NCBI GenBank assembly: GCA_965153455.1
Contig: OZ234504.1
Span: 3,844,001 to 3,908,000, forward strand
From: Sphagnum compactum
Lineage: Eukaryota; Bryophyta; Sphagnopsida; Sphagnales
DNA: 64,000 nucleotides
Direction: 5' to 3'
A model generated the notes under the pieces. It did no database searches and was not told where the DNA came from. It saw only the letters and a list, made by a program, of their open reading frames with translations. Below are positions 48,531-60,869 of this stretch, piece by piece; position 1 is the stretch's first letter, and each line of letters begins with the position of its first letter. The position numbers were made by a program, and so were the translations under genes.

Positions 48531-49463
48531 TAATCCTAGATAACTCTCTTGTATGATGTATAAACTCTTGCAATTTTGATATCAAGGATACTCTTCATTG
48601 TTTGGTATAAAAGCTTTACCATAACCTAGTACCTATATGGATTTGGTGGATTTATTTGTCAAATTCAGTGGCCAAAGAGTTGAAAAATTCAGATTTCAAG
48701 TTGCATAATGTTTTAAAGTTTTGGAAACTGAAGGGTATGAGCATTGGTCATTAGCATGCTCTTCATTTTTTCTGGTCACCACATTTCATCAGGGTCAATA
48801 TTATGACCTTGTGCTTTGTTGGAGAATTGGATATTCTAAATGCAACCGTTTGGTTTCATTTCACTTTTGATATGCTGTTCGAAATTTTGCAAATTCATGT
48901 TTACAATGCCAATTGCACAAATGATTGTCTTTCTCTTGGCAACATGGGTAAATAATTTGTCTTGCCATATATTTACCAATTTGTACTCACTTGATAAATG
49001 TAGAAAATTTGACAAAAGATTCACCCTTATGTCTTACCTTATGAACATTGCAAGTGTTTATCATTTACCTTCACGCAGTTGGAATTCTTTTGAAACCAAA
49101 CCAACTGTGGGAGTAGTGGAGGATTTGGTCCTATTCTCCAGAATACATCGCAGATGAGATGTGAAGTCCCTACATGACTGCTGCACACATAGCCTGTGTG
49201 AGTCAGGATTTCTTGATTCGCATCAAAGCGTTAGAAACACCCAGTTGTAGTGAAAACTAAAATGTTGAGACAAATCACAAGGAGACCAAACAAGGAAATT
49301 GAACCCAAAGCAGTACTTTATCACTGCACAAGAAATCACATTGCAAACCCACATGAAGGTAGACTATGAAGTGGATGAATGAAACAACTGTCATGTGGTT
49401 CTTGTTCCGATGTAGAACAAGAGAGTGCTGAGAGTGTCACAAGGATTGTTCCTGGACTACCAG
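48531..49463. other. Spacer and 3' flank of the NSN1-like gene
   Basis: AT-rich with no recognised gene; the part next to 49463 is presumably NSN1 3' UTR. Confidence 0.5.
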
Positions 49464-52400
49464 CTAATTGACTCCATCCATAGCATCTCCCTCATCTTCT
49501 TCATCCTCGTCAGTGTCATCATCTTCTTGCTCTGGTAGTAGAACCTGACCATCTTGATAATCAACATTGAAGTCATAGTCATCATTTGCCTCCTTAGCAT
49601 CTGCTGCTGGACCCTGCTTTCCGGCCTTTTTCCTTCGCTTCTTTTCAGCTCGTTTGGCATGAGGGTTCTGTATTCCTTCTTCGTCATAGAGCCTGTCATT
49701 TTGGTTCAAGTACGCACGGCCCCTGGTTACCACTGCTGTTTCAGCTGTGTCCATCTCAGTAAGCCCTGCATCCTCACCTGCCTCTTCCTCCTCCTCCTCC
49801 TCCTCCTCTTCTTCATTCTCACTATCACCCTGCAAGCAAGGGGCAGAGTAGATTATTACGCTGAAGTCAAAGTACATCTTCCCCCTATCTTTTGGAACCA
49901 GGCACTTCGCCATCAGCAAGGACGTCTCCAATAAAGACAGAGAGAAACACTAAGCAAAAGTTCAAAGCAGCTGAAAGTGGTATGTGTACTAGGCAGTACC
50001 TCAGGAATGTCAATGTCCATGGTAAGTGGTGCAGTTGATGGCATTTCAACATGCAATGTGTCAACAAGAGATGGTAGACCAGCAATGACAGTGGACTCCT
50101 CATTCTTAAACACATCCTCCACATCAAACTCCTTGCCCCATGTTGCTACAATGCTGGACTCAGCATGCTCACTAACCTCCCGTGCTGGTGGTGTGGTGAA
50201 GTATGGTATTTTACCTGTAAGCAACCAGGAAGTAGTATGATGATGATGAGGCTAGATATGCGCAAGGCCTTTGTGCAATGAACATGAACTTATGAAGAAC
50301 CAAATTGTCTTTTACTCCATTCATAACCTACAAGGAACTAAGAGTTGAATAAGTTGAAGGAAAGGGACCTTCATTCCAGTCATGAAGAACCATACGGGCT
50401 GCTGCAACACTGTCACCAACACCCCCCTTTTTGAGCTTGCCACGCACTGTGGCCACGTTCAGCAAAAACTCATCTTCGTTGCTGAATTGAGGGACCTTGT
50501 AGATTGACATCAGTTTCTCCGTTGGACAGAGCCGCAATATCTCTTTCACTGCAAGAGGCACATCATGTCTTTTGTCATCGAGAATATGCCAGGTCAAAAC
50601 ATACAAAAGAGGCAGGTGACAGCAAATCAATGCACCAAGCTCAGCTGCCAGTGGTCTTTGACTGACCTGGAGTGATGGGATCTGCAAGCCTTTCAACTTT
50701 AGTACAATTTCGGAGAGTTGCAGAGGCTTCATTGTCGCCAGGCGATGCAAATACAATACCAGGACAGTCAAGGAGCTTCACATGCTTATCAAGGTGGATT
50801 TCTTGCATAGCCTTGGTCACACCTGGAGTTGCACCCACACTTGCCACTCTTGTTCTCTTCAAACTATTGATGAGACTACTCTTCCCCACATTCGGGAATC
50901 CAACAACACCAACTACAACCCCAGTTTTCAGCTGCAAAATCAAGGTGCTTGTCAGCTGAAGCAATTCCATCAACAACAACATTAAAGTTCAAGAGAACTA
51001 GTTAACAGTGAGAGGAATGAAGACTGGACAGAAGTGATACAAGAAGTCTACCTGCTGGTTCCTGGAGTAGTTTTTAAGAAGCTGTAACAAAGTCTCAGCT
51101 CCAAGACAATCACTAGTTTGCAAAACCTCTGCATTCTCAGTCGCCTTCCTAGATGACTTACGGCCCAGATTTGTTCGTTGCTGTTGAGTGTTGCACTTGA
51201 AGGCCACTGTTGGCAGTTCTTCTCGAAGGTACTTCAGCCATCGCTCAACCACCTCCCTTGGTACCAAATCTGCAATAGCAAATGGTTAATCTCAGATCAT
51301 ACATCAGCCAGATTAGACTTATCAGAGGTGAGTCAATGCAGCTTGTAACTGAAAATCGGTTCAACCAGTGACAGTTTGTTGCTCCAGTGCAGCCTCAGAC
51401 TAAAGGACTGGATTGCCTATGTTGGAGAAAAACCATACCAATCTTATTCAGGAGTAACACAATGCGCTTAGTTGGGCCTGCCTTATGCACCATACGTTCC
51501 ACATCGACACATCTACTACCCAGGGGATCCCTAGCATCCAATACTTGAATCACAACATCAGATGCTTCCACCACCTTCATGAATTCCTTGTAGAATGCCC
51601 TCCGTGAACCATCTGAAATTTCACATCCAGTCATTAGATCACAACATCAACCTGTAAGAAAAACCACATCACAACCTCAAATAGAATCGAGTTGATTGCA
51701 AAAGTGGTCAACATTTGCTTTGCAAGCAATCAAGGGATCACATTTCCAAAATCCCACTATGCATGGTCCACAGTACCTTGTGGGCTGACAGTTTCAGAAA
51801 CCCTAGGTTTCTTCCGTTTATCAAACTCCAAGCTCCGCTTTGATGCATCCTTTGCAAGCTGAGAAAGGTCTTCATCTTCCTCCGTGTCAAGTAGTCCTAG
51901 CTTTCTCTTCTGAGCCTGCAACAAGGACCACACATACATTAGCCACTATGCTGGTAGGCTGCAAAGAGCTCAGGCTATGAATGTTCATCAAGCACCCTGT
52001 TAGGTGCTGTGTGCTTCTTCTTCTACTAAATGGAACAAAAACAAGAGTCCATAAGCTGTGCAAGGTACAAAGACTGCAATATCTCACCCTCTCCTTTTTA
52101 GCTTGCTTCTTCTGCTCCAGTTCCTCCACTGCACGGGCCCGGCGGGCTTCCAAGGCAGCAAGTTCCTGCTCCTTAAATGGCCAGGCATTGGGAATTCCAG
52201 GATCTTTCTCAACCTTAGCTTTCTTGTTCGTGCCAGCTTTCTTAGCCTCCTTTGCCTTCTTCTTATGATGCTCCTTCACCTTCTTCAGAATCTTATACTT
52301 CTTCCGCAGTGGCATGCGCTTGCTTTTACTCTCTACATCACCACACCAGCAAATTCCAAAAAACTCAGAACTACATTGTCCAAAACTCCCAAGTTCCCAA

Positions 52401-52591
52401 TTCTCATCAGCATCTCAAAGTAACACAACGCACCTAGCCCATTTCCCCCCCACACACAAACACACACAAAACGCACACAAACACATACACACATACAAAC
52501 ATCACCTCTAAGCCTTTGCGACAAACACAACCTTGAAAACTCAAACGAAGACTCCAAGCATGAAAGACTTACTCTTGCTTTTCTTCACCAT
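49464..52591 (-). CDS. NSN1: Nucleostemin-like nucleolar GTPase (NSN1/GNL3 family)
   Basis: Nine minus-strand exons: 52591-52573, 52332-52088, 51915-51777, 51612-51439, 51269-51052, 50931-50667, 50548-50369, 50214-50000 and 49829-49464, giving 606 aa. The basic N-terminus ([20 protein letters not shown]...) serves nucleolar targeting. The GTPase motifs are circularly permuted, as in the YlqF/YawG group: DARDPLG at 160-166 and NKID at 190-193 come before GFPNVGKSS at 276-284, GATPG at 298-302 and DCPG at 320-323. The C-terminus is acidic (a Glu run from GAG/GAA repeats at about 49786-49816) and then basic. Plant NSN1 acts in 60S ribosome biogenesis and in meristem and flower development. The first exon is only 19 bp; it restores MVKKSKKSKSKR, the expected N-terminus. 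It is divergent with mS33. Confidence 0.95.
52447..52502. repeat. (CA)n-rich tract in NSN1 intron 1
   Basis: Interrupted CACACA repeats with ACAAACACA units fill the middle of NSN1 intron 1. Confidence 0.8.
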
Positions 52592-52976
52592 CTTGAAAAG
52601 CTCTTTGATGCCACTAGCACTGGGCTGTGCAGGGATGTGTCCACACGAACCCGAGTACAAACAAACACGGTGCAGCAGCCTGCTGCGTTCTTTCCTTCCT
52701 TCCTTCTCGCGTGAGCGCACACCCTCGCACAGACAGACACCGAGGTAGAAGAGAGACGCAATAGATAGAGAGTCGAATACAAACGGAGGATGGGGATCCT
52801 GCGAAAGGCGCCAAACCCTAATTCCCGAAACCCTAACCCTAGAAATCCGCATGTCGATATCCTACCCTAATCCTAAAACCCCGCTTCGATGATGCAAGCA
52901 ATTGCTGGGGTTAGTTTCTTCGAGTGAACTTCATGCAGTTCTTGCTCGTCTGTGGAGTCGCGCGAATTGATGAAGC
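52592..52976. promoter_or_regulatory. Bidirectional promoter of NSN1 and mS33 with telo-boxes
   Basis: The 385 bp between divergent start codons holds AAACCCTAA at 52813-52821 and 52828-52836, the latter continuing CCCTAG, and a further CCCTAATCC at about 52865. Telo-boxes are established elements of plant ribosomal and translation gene promoters. Both products serve ribosomes (cytosolic assembly, mitoribosome), so co-regulation from a shared core is plausible but inferred. Confidence 0.65.
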
Positions 52977-53489
52977 ATGGCACAAAGGGTAGCGAAACTG
53001 TTGAGTGAGCACCTAGGCAGTGCTCGGAGATGGTGCTCATGGCCGACAGTTGAGACTTCAACAAGCAGGCAAGTTGTTGCATCATCATCCCCGGGCTCAT
53101 TAGGTCATCGGTTTTTCAGTACAGGATCTGCAACAACCCCAGTGCAATCTTTGGAGCTTCGTAAGGGTTTGCAATCTGGTGCCCGAACCACAGGACATGT
53201 TAGATCTCAGGAGGATGAAGCCATGTTGAGAGGACTCCTAGAAGCAAGAGCACGTATTTTCGGTCATGTGATAGGAAATGGACAAAGGTCAGGCCACAAA
53301 GTGTTGAGGAAAAAGTTGATAGGGGAGAAACTTTTGGGCTGGTATGAAACGCCGATACAGAAACTGGATCCCATGTATGAAGATCCCAAGGAGAAGCGGC
53401 GGTTGCTGAAGCTCGAGAGATTGAAGCGACGGGGGAAAGGTCCTCCCAAGAAGGGCCATGGAAAGCGAGCTGCCAAGCGCGCGAAATAG
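52977..53489 (+). CDS. MRPS33: Mitochondrial small ribosomal subunit protein mS33
   Basis: A single exon encodes 170 aa. The C-terminal half matches mS33: EARARIFGHVIGNGQRSGHK, VLRKKLIGEKLLGWYE, DPMYEDPKEKRRLLKLERLK and the basic tail RRGKGPPKKGHGKRAAKRAK. Residues 1 to about 75 form a long, Ser/Arg-rich, acid-poor N-terminus expected of a mitochondrial presequence (MAQRVAKLLSEHLGSARRW, then RRW, RHRF-like clusters). Many plant mS33 proteins are about 100 aa, so this one has a longer leader. It is nuclear-encoded and imported to join the mitoribosome. It shares a 385-bp spacer with NSN1. Confidence 0.92.
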   Translation: MAQRVAKLLSEHLGSARRWCSWPTVETSTSRQVVASSSPGSLGHRFFSTGSATTPVQSLELRKGLQSGARTTGHVRSQEDEAMLRGLLEARARIFGHVIGNGQRSGHKVLRKKLIGEKLLGWYETPIQKLDPMYEDPKEKRRLLKLERLKRRGKGPPKKGHGKRAAKRAK

Positions 53490-55414
53490 AGGTAGAAGAA
53501 TGCAGAATTCTTGATGATTTCTTAGATCATCATCATCATAGAAGCAGTCTTTTGAGCAATATTTTGATGAAATATCACGTCTATCTTCTACATGATGATG
53601 ATGCTTCAAGCACATTGTAAATGGTTCATAAACTGATCTAAACCACAAACGTTTGGGTTGACAGTACCTCAGTATGCAACTCCTGTTGTGGTCATTTAGA
53701 TTGGAAGCATTGTGTTGCAACATGTGTATGCATCAACCTGCATGAAATTGAATGAATCTTTCACTGAGAATCAAGTCTCTATTGTTCATGTTTGTTCTTC
53801 ATTACACCTGGGGACAGTCTCTTAGATACAGCTAGGGACTGTCTCATAGATATGGTGTAGACTACAAATGTTGCAACACATGTATCATCAACACTGCTTA
53901 ACTGAATCAATCTTTCACCGAACATTAAGTCTCTACTGTTCCTGTTTGTTCCAAGTTACACCTGGGGACAGTCTCATAGATATAATCTCAGTAGATACAG
54001 CATACACTATACAAAAGGTCCAAATGCAGAGATAGAGACCTGATACCACTGATGTTTTCCTACCATGTCAAGATGCAATTCATTTCAGCTTGTGCATATC
54101 TGTAGCTGTCGGTGATTCTAGACTGTTGCAGAGTGCAAGACCTGGATCACACTAACAGAGATGGGACATATATGTGCATTGCAGATCTTAAAGATGCTTT
54201 GTTTGTGGATCCTTTTTTCCCCTGTAACAATTGTGCTTTACATGTCACATATGGAGAATTATGTGTACAGTGGTATGTTATGCATTTGCTCATAACAACC
54301 ATCAGAGAACAATGAATGATTAGGAAGCTGGTTAAAATGGGCTCTTCTCAACTGAGGTTTTTCCTTTCAGTGTGTTACGGTTTATTTTTTTGTTTCCTGT
54401 CTGAGGAAGTATCTAAATATATAATATGCTAGGAAGAGCAGTTCACAGGAATTGATTTTGAAGTTCAGTTCTAATGGCCTTGGGTGGATGTGAAAGCTCA
54501 CATGAACTATCAAGGCATTGTGATGATAGAACTCTTTGTTCTCTCTGGCAACCATTGTGAACTACCATTTGTGTTTGTGCAAGCTGGGTGTGGTGACTTT
54601 GTGCAGATGCATAGACATGGAGGTTCATAATTCTTAAACCAGCACTGGACTAGTCAATAAGGGCTCTCTGCTGTTGGGCAGCACATGTATATATGTCTCT
54701 TCATTGATGCTCACTTGCAGTTAATTTTCGTGAAAGGAGACAACAGATAATTAGAGCCCAACAGAACTCTGAATAAACTTTCACTTGTGCTTTCACAAGG
54801 TGTGTTAGGGAGGAGCATGTTGACTGCACAGCACACCCAATGGGCAGGTGATATGTCCTCAATTTTCTTTGATTTGAGGACAAGCTGCAGATTACAATGG
54901 TTTCCTCCTTCAAGGACTTGGATGCCTCTTGGTTCCCAAACTTTGCATGACTGACTGAACCTAGAAATGGTGAAATTACTTGGCACCAAGTCATTACGGT
55001 CATTGAAGGCAAGGATGTAGTCAATGACAGTCCTGAAGAGCAAGAAAAACCCAAAGCGGGAGGTCAGAGAGTGTCCCAGACCATGCGGCATTTGCTCAGT
55101 TGAGTGATTTTTTTGGACATGGAAAATAGTGTAATGTTATTGATACAAAGGAAGACGATTTTAAAAGATTCTGGATTTTAAATATACAATGAAATCTGGA
55201 TTTTTTCTAAAATCATTTATTCATTGCAATTAATAATTCAACTTCTCATTTTTAAAATGTAAATTTGCCATTTTGTTAACCTAAAAACGAGGAATTTTTT
55301 GGAACTTTGTTTTTACAATAAATTGGACTAATTTTTTGTAATTTTTCAAAAAGATCACAAACTTTTCAATTTCACAAAATTGAAAAAAACACACATACCC
55401 CACCCATGCGAACA
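53490..55414. other. 3' flank of mS33 and spacer
   Basis: Region about 53714-54000 is a diverged tandem duplication with period 156 (GTTGCAACA..TGTAT and ACACCTGGGGACAGTCTC recur). A possible PBS-like TGGTATCAGGTCTC on the minus strand lies near 54040. Region 54125-54225 is copy B of the fragment at 22.6 kb. Two overlapping minus-strand frames at 54701-55091 (117 and 126 aa) are unassigned. No gene is claimed. Confidence 0.45.
54125..54225 (+). pseudogene. Gene-fragment-like repeat, copy B
   Basis: Encodes VQDLDHTNRD followed by LKDALFVDPFF, matching copy A (minus strand, 22565-22660) at both DNA and protein level, and ending just before GTAACA where copy A ends before GTAAAC. The parent protein is not recognised. 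Confidence 0.4.
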
Positions 55415-56080
55415 CTAAAAGCATAAAATTACACTCAAATTATTTAATGCATTTCCCATACTTTTCATAAGTGTTTCTTCCTGCAATAGATCAAGAATTA
55501 AAGATTGCAAGGTTAAATTGAGGTGTTGACGGAATGAACTTATGAAAATTCTATAGCTTGTAGGCTTGCTTCTCGTGAAAGATAATACTACAACGTTGTC
55601 TTTTACAAGAGCTCCAGCAGCAATGAGCTGTTGTAAAAGTAACCAAATTTTTTGAATATGTTTAGTCACAATTTCTCCTTTAATTTTTAATGTTGTAACT
55701 TGGCTTTGAAAAACATTTTTGTTATTGCATCTTTTGATTCAAATATTTGTATTAATTTCAGCCCTGTTTTATTTGATGTTAATTTTGATTTCACATGTGA
55801 AATAACACTATTGTCGAAACAATTGTTAACAATTGTAAGTGCAAGATTATCACCCTTGACCCAATCACTTATGCATCCAGCCCTTGTGATTGGTAAAGCA
55901 AGGGTTCCTACTACAACCTGAGTTGCTGTAGGATATATTGGCTTGGCCTCTGTTCCTTTTGACAATCTGCCAAACTTTCTCTTGTTTAAACACTAATGTA
56001 ATTTTGTTCCACACATGAAAGCTTCGTTCGTCAAATTTAATAATATGACTCACATCAACTTTATTATTGTGAATCATCTT
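55415..56080 (-). pseudogene. Ty1/copia gag remnant
   Basis: Minus-strand frames, shifted between ORFs, read as a copia-type gag of the UBN2 family: FDERSFHVWNKITLVFKQEK, VWQIVK, then DNLALTIVNNCFDNSVISHV, SKLTSNKT, AKLQH, and LLQQLIAAGALVKDNVVVLS followed by LILDLLQEETLMKSM. Frameshifts break it into at least three segments. No CCHC finger or pol domain follows, so the element is truncated. The likely start lies just inside a PBS-like site at about 56436-56450. Confidence 0.8.
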
Positions 56081-56435
56081 TCAATGTGACTGAAATTCAA
56101 TTTATTTTGACTGAAAATTGAAGTGATTTACTTGAGACTTAAGTCATTGTCAATTTGCAACTTGACTCGGCCATGGTGAAGTTTGCTTCCTCCAATGCAA
56201 GAAAACAATGTCATAAAATGTGTACATTTATTGAAATGAATATGGAATTGCAAGACATATTATTGTGATCAAAATTTACATTCCTCATTTTAGGTTATGT
56301 ACCACCAATTTCACTCAATTGTACATAACCTTTTGACTCATTAATTTCTCATTGACATTAATTAGGAAGCACATGTTGTTTGATTCATTGACTCTAGCTC
56401 CCCTTATTATTGATCACCTTATGACCTTCACCAAG

Positions 56436-56580
56436 CAAGCTTGGATACTATGTTAGATTTACTAATGTCTAGAGACAATTAATAGAAAGAGGAATACTTT
56501 ATTGAATAAGACAAAATCAGATAAAGCAGTAAGAAGAGCCTTCTTTATACATAGAGCTCTTCACAGAGAGATCTGAAAAG
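56436..56580 (-). mobile_element. Probable PBS and LTR end of the copia remnant
   Basis: On the minus strand, TCTAACA (ending at 56451) is followed directly by TAGTATCCAAGCTTG, which resembles the copia primer-binding site TGGTATCAGAGC just after an LTR end in CA. The gag remnant lies downstream. The LTR would run rightward from 56451; its other end and a second LTR were not found. Confidence 0.45.
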
Positions 56581-58669
56581 ATTGGGTACGAAAAGGTTTT
56601 GTCTCTATACACTGGAGCACAACATACATACTGTAATATTCATACGAATCGACATACAGTATTTTTACATTCTGTGCGAAGAATCCCTTAGTTGCGATTG
56701 TGGACCTTTTGTTGTGGATTTTCTTCTAACGCGCCATCACGGCAACGCTGTAGACCATTTTACTAGTCTAAGATCAAGAGTCGATGGGCCGGGGTCGGGA
56801 CTTCAAAGCTACTTCACGTGCACGCTGCAGGCAAAGTTCCTTGACATTCATATGAAGGAAAAAAAATTAGCTTGCCATGATTATTATGGTTTAAATGGTA
56901 ATAAATAAATAAATGTTAGATTTTTACTAATTACGTTTAACATCTTACACCCTTTTTGGTTCCTAGTTACGCGTTTTGACCCATTTCATGAACCTATTTC
57001 TTGAAGAATATTAAATTTTCTTCATGTTATTATGGAATGACTCCATAGAAGAGTTGGTGTCCTGCCTTTGCATGCGGAATGTTTCAATTCCCAACACATC
57101 ACATCCCTACCTTCAACAACTAATGTTATTTGAGGTATTGAATGAAGCAAGCAACATTAGGGAAACTTATTTCCAAGAAATCAATTTGTTGGTTTGCCCA
57201 TAAAACAAGGTTTAAATCAATGGGACATCCTTGCAAATACATTATCCTCCTAATGGCACACAAGACTCTTGTTCACTCTTCTGCAGATCTAATCCTTTTT
57301 ACAACATTTTCAGCCCATGATTTGCACACATGCCATAAACATAAAAAGAATTTTAATCTTGGCAAATTTTGCTACATGGAAAATGAATATAACTAAAATT
57401 GTTTAACATTTATAAAATCAACAAATAATGGCAAGAATAAATTAAATTCACGTTGAGTTCAACATTGTTTTACAATGGAAAATGGGCTTAAAAACAATGT
57501 CACACAATAACATTTGATGATTAAATGTTCTACTTTGGAGCATTTGTTAAAAATGTTGTATGGACTGCAATGGTGAAAAGGTTGTACTAAACTATTAATG
57601 AGATATTGTTAATATCAATACCATTAAAATACACATGAAATATTGTTCTGTAGTAAATTATGACACATAGTTTATACTTGGGAGCAATAAGCAAGAAATT
57701 TTAGGGCACAATATTTGTGAACATAAGTCAACAACTTATAATACATTTTTGTTGAAATTATATAATGGAAAATATAACGTTTAACAGTAGAACTAGAAGC
57801 ATTATAAGTGTCAAAAATTGCCAAATAAGCACATCTAGCTTTTAGGACTTATTTGTAGAAATAGTAATTTTACCTCAAGATGTTGATTTCAACTTGAGTG
57901 TTGTCCACAATGATAGTAAACAACATCTAATCATTCGGCATTCTTTGTGATAGTGATTGTAGGACCGGATGGAGGTCACTTTCTCGGTTTTTCTAATGAT
58001 AATGAATGCAATGGGTACTCCATTTTGCCATTCATTAAACACCATATGTCATGGACACCACCATCATCCATCGTTTACATCATTGTTTGCACCAACATAG
58101 TTGCCTACATCATCACTTGTATCATCGCTTTCATCAACATAATCGCTTGCATCGTGGTTAACTCTTAATTAACTCTTAATTCACTATTAGTTAAGAAGTT
58201 TTTTAAGAAGTTTCCTTGGTCAATGCACACATGGAAGCTTTTATGGAAACTTCTTTTGTTGGTGCACACATGGAAACTTCTATGGAAACTTCTTTGAGTT
58301 AAGTCCCTAATGGGGTATAAATAAGTGAAGGACCTCCCATTACCTTTAATCTACTCAACACCAATTTTGGGTATTTTTTTGGTCATAACCTTTATTTTCA
58401 TATGTCATTAGAACAAAATTCTACTTGAATCATCTTTTAGCATATACCGTGTTCTTGCCTTGCGTCTTTGTGTTTATAATCTTGGATTACACTTAGGCAT
58501 GCATTTCTTATGATTTGTTTTCTTTATTATGTTCCTGGGCTTAGTTCCTATTTTTGTAGTTTTTCGGGGCCGCGACACCATCATTGTGTATAAATGGTAC
58601 TACAAAAAACACAATCCACGATTAATAGGTTAAAAGTTGTAAAACATTTTTAAATTGTCAATAATTTCA
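56581..58669. other. AT-rich spacer, possible LTR body
   Basis: It contains an imperfect CATCATCG/CAACATAGTTGCC-type repeat at about 58050-58160 that reads as an Asp-rich frame on the minus strand, and a short tandem duplication with GCACACATGGAA at about 58225-58295. No gene was recognised. Confidence 0.45.
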
Positions 58670-59260
58670 CAAAATGGAAAACATTACCATACCCTACATT
58701 GATTTGTGCCAAAAATTGTGTCAAATGCAATTGCATTCCCTTGTCCATATTTTGACATCATTTCACATAGCCACACAGTTTGGATTCCCAAGGTGAAAGG
58801 GGTATCATCTTGGATTGGTATATTTAAACCTAAAGGGGCATACTCAACATAATAAAAAATTGAATTAGGGTTTTCTAATACCCACATTGTCACACTAATT
58901 GGGTCCTTTCGATGTTTTTGCCACAATTCATCCACCTTTTTTTTTGCCAAGTTCTGCATGTCAGATTGCAAAACAAATGTATCACATGTAACAGGTTCAT
59001 TTCACAATGCATGCTCCCTGACATATGCCTTATGTTGTGCCATAACTTGAGCAAGGGACAAACTTTGCTTTATAAACCCAATGAAATGTGCCTTAATAGC
59101 ATCTAAAAGTTGTGAACCCAATCAAATACTATGGTCCAAGTAGGGTTGTTTTGCAATAAAAGATTTTTGGCAATCACATTTAATGGACATATGTGCCATT
59201 GTCTTCCCAATCTTAGTCATTAGTTGTGATTGTTGATTAGATAGGGGAGTTCCATCATGG
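58670..59260 (-). pseudogene. Mutator-like (MULE) transposase fragment
   Basis: The minus strand keeps HDGTPLSNQQ, CDCQKSFIAKQPYL, LAQVMAQHKAYVRE, VDELWQKHRKDP and PFTLGIQTVW followed by AIAFDTIFGTNQ. The last segments match the start of the MULE catalytic domain (IQT.WQ..M...G, D.TFGTN). Stops occur after YLDHSI and after REHAL and the frame ends at CRVW, so only an inactive N-terminal part remains. Confidence 0.7.
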
Positions 59261-60860
59261 GTTTCTTCCCTTTCCTCTTGGTGGATGTATCATGGACTTT
59301 ATTTTTGCCTTCGCTTTTGTTGTGCAGATAAGAAAAGCTTGTGTATGTCTTAGGAAGTACATTGGTTCTATCTTCAAGTCCAAAATTACATGAAAACCTC
59401 TAGACCAATGAAATTTGGAAGGTCGTGGGCTGTTGCAAATTTTTGGTCTGTAGCATGCCATGGAGCTTATCCATAATCAGCTAAAATTAGCCATCGTTTC
59501 AAAACATGGCTCTAGGCGGCTAGAGCTTTGTAGAGCTTTCTAATGCAGAGCAAAAGTTTGCTCGGATGGGTTGCAATTGACAGCAGAGAGGTGAAGGGAG
59601 GGTCGACAACGCTAGAGATGTTTTGTCAACAGTGAAAGGAGGGCATGGCTATGTTGGTGGGGTCAAGGGGCCAGACACTACACCAGATAGAGCTCGTTAG
59701 GGGGTATTTAGCATCTCACCATGGCTAGTATGGCATGTTTGATGATCGGCCTTTGCCTCCTCATATCTGACATGGTGTTAAATCGTTGATGGTATGGAAA
59801 CACAAAACTGGAACATTATCTTAAAACCATGGACCTTAGTTAGTGATTCTCAATAGAGGACATTGGACAACACCTTATTGATTTCAATTAAAGTATCAAT
59901 TAAGTAAGGGTAAGGACAAATTTGAGAAGCATGTGACAAAATGCTTTTTCGTGATAGGAAAGTTGTGATTTTCCTTCCACCTGAATGAAAAACCTAAGTT
60001 ACCCACTCATTCTTGAGTCTATGGTTTTGGCAGGCGGCCGTGTTGAACCACATCATGGCTAATATGGCACACAGGCACATGTTTTGCGCGTTTGCCCATA
60101 TCTGATATTATAGTATTATCCTTCATCTAAGTTATTGGTTTTAACTAATGTATCAGCACAAATTTGAAAACCATGCGAGAAAGTACTTTTTTGTGATAGG
60201 AAAATTATTTTCCTTCAGCATGAAAGAAAACTTAGGTTACTGTATTCATTCACTCGTTCTTGACTCTATGGTTTTGATATGGAGTCCTCCATTGCTGTAT
60301 TGAACCCACAATGTATAATGTCAAGGTCTTAACCCTTTTTCTTTTAAAGAATTTTTTACATTTTAGACTTTCAAATTCTAAACCAAATAAAATCAATAAA
60401 ATAAATATGTAGTATCCTTTTACATAACAGGCGGTTCAAACCCCTCTGCTATGCAGGTTCAAACAAATGGTTTTTTTCCCTCAAATTTTTAAAAATTTGG
60501 CAAAAGTGGTGAACTTTTGCTGGAAACAATTACACATAAAAAACCATGTTTTTCCAAGTCCTCCTTGCTAGCTCAAATGACTGTTGGTCTGGTCTGCACT
60601 ATAAAGTCTTGCACCCACATCAACACTCCTATTAAGGACCCTACTAGCCTTTTTCTAGTACCTAAGGTAACACCAGGCTTGCAAGTTGTACCCATTTTAC
60701 CCCCATTATAAACTGAAGGTACTTATTTCTGTTGCATATTAATTAGTTGGAGGTGCCTCACAAGTCCAACTTTTTTTTTTGCAATGCGCCAATTTGATTA
60801 GCCCATGGAAAAAAAAGTTTGAAACTATGGAGGCTCCCCAATATACAAGATTCTATGGAA
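59261..60860. other. Spacer with tandem duplication
   Basis: Region about 59700-60320 is internally duplicated, e.g. GTGATAGGAAA at 59951 and 60193 (period 242), each followed by TTTTCCTTC, AACCTAAGTTAC/AACTTAGGTTAC and TCTATGGTTTTG. No gene was recognised. Confidence 0.5.
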
Positions 60861-60869
60861 AGATGGAAT

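Noticed and set aside
54030-54055. TGGTATCAGGTCTC as a retrotransposon PBS
   Set aside because: No LTR end or gag is found next to it; noted only as a possible solo remnant.
54701-55091. Overlapping 117- and 126-aa minus-strand frames
   Set aside because: No domain recognised and two frames compete; not enough to call a gene.
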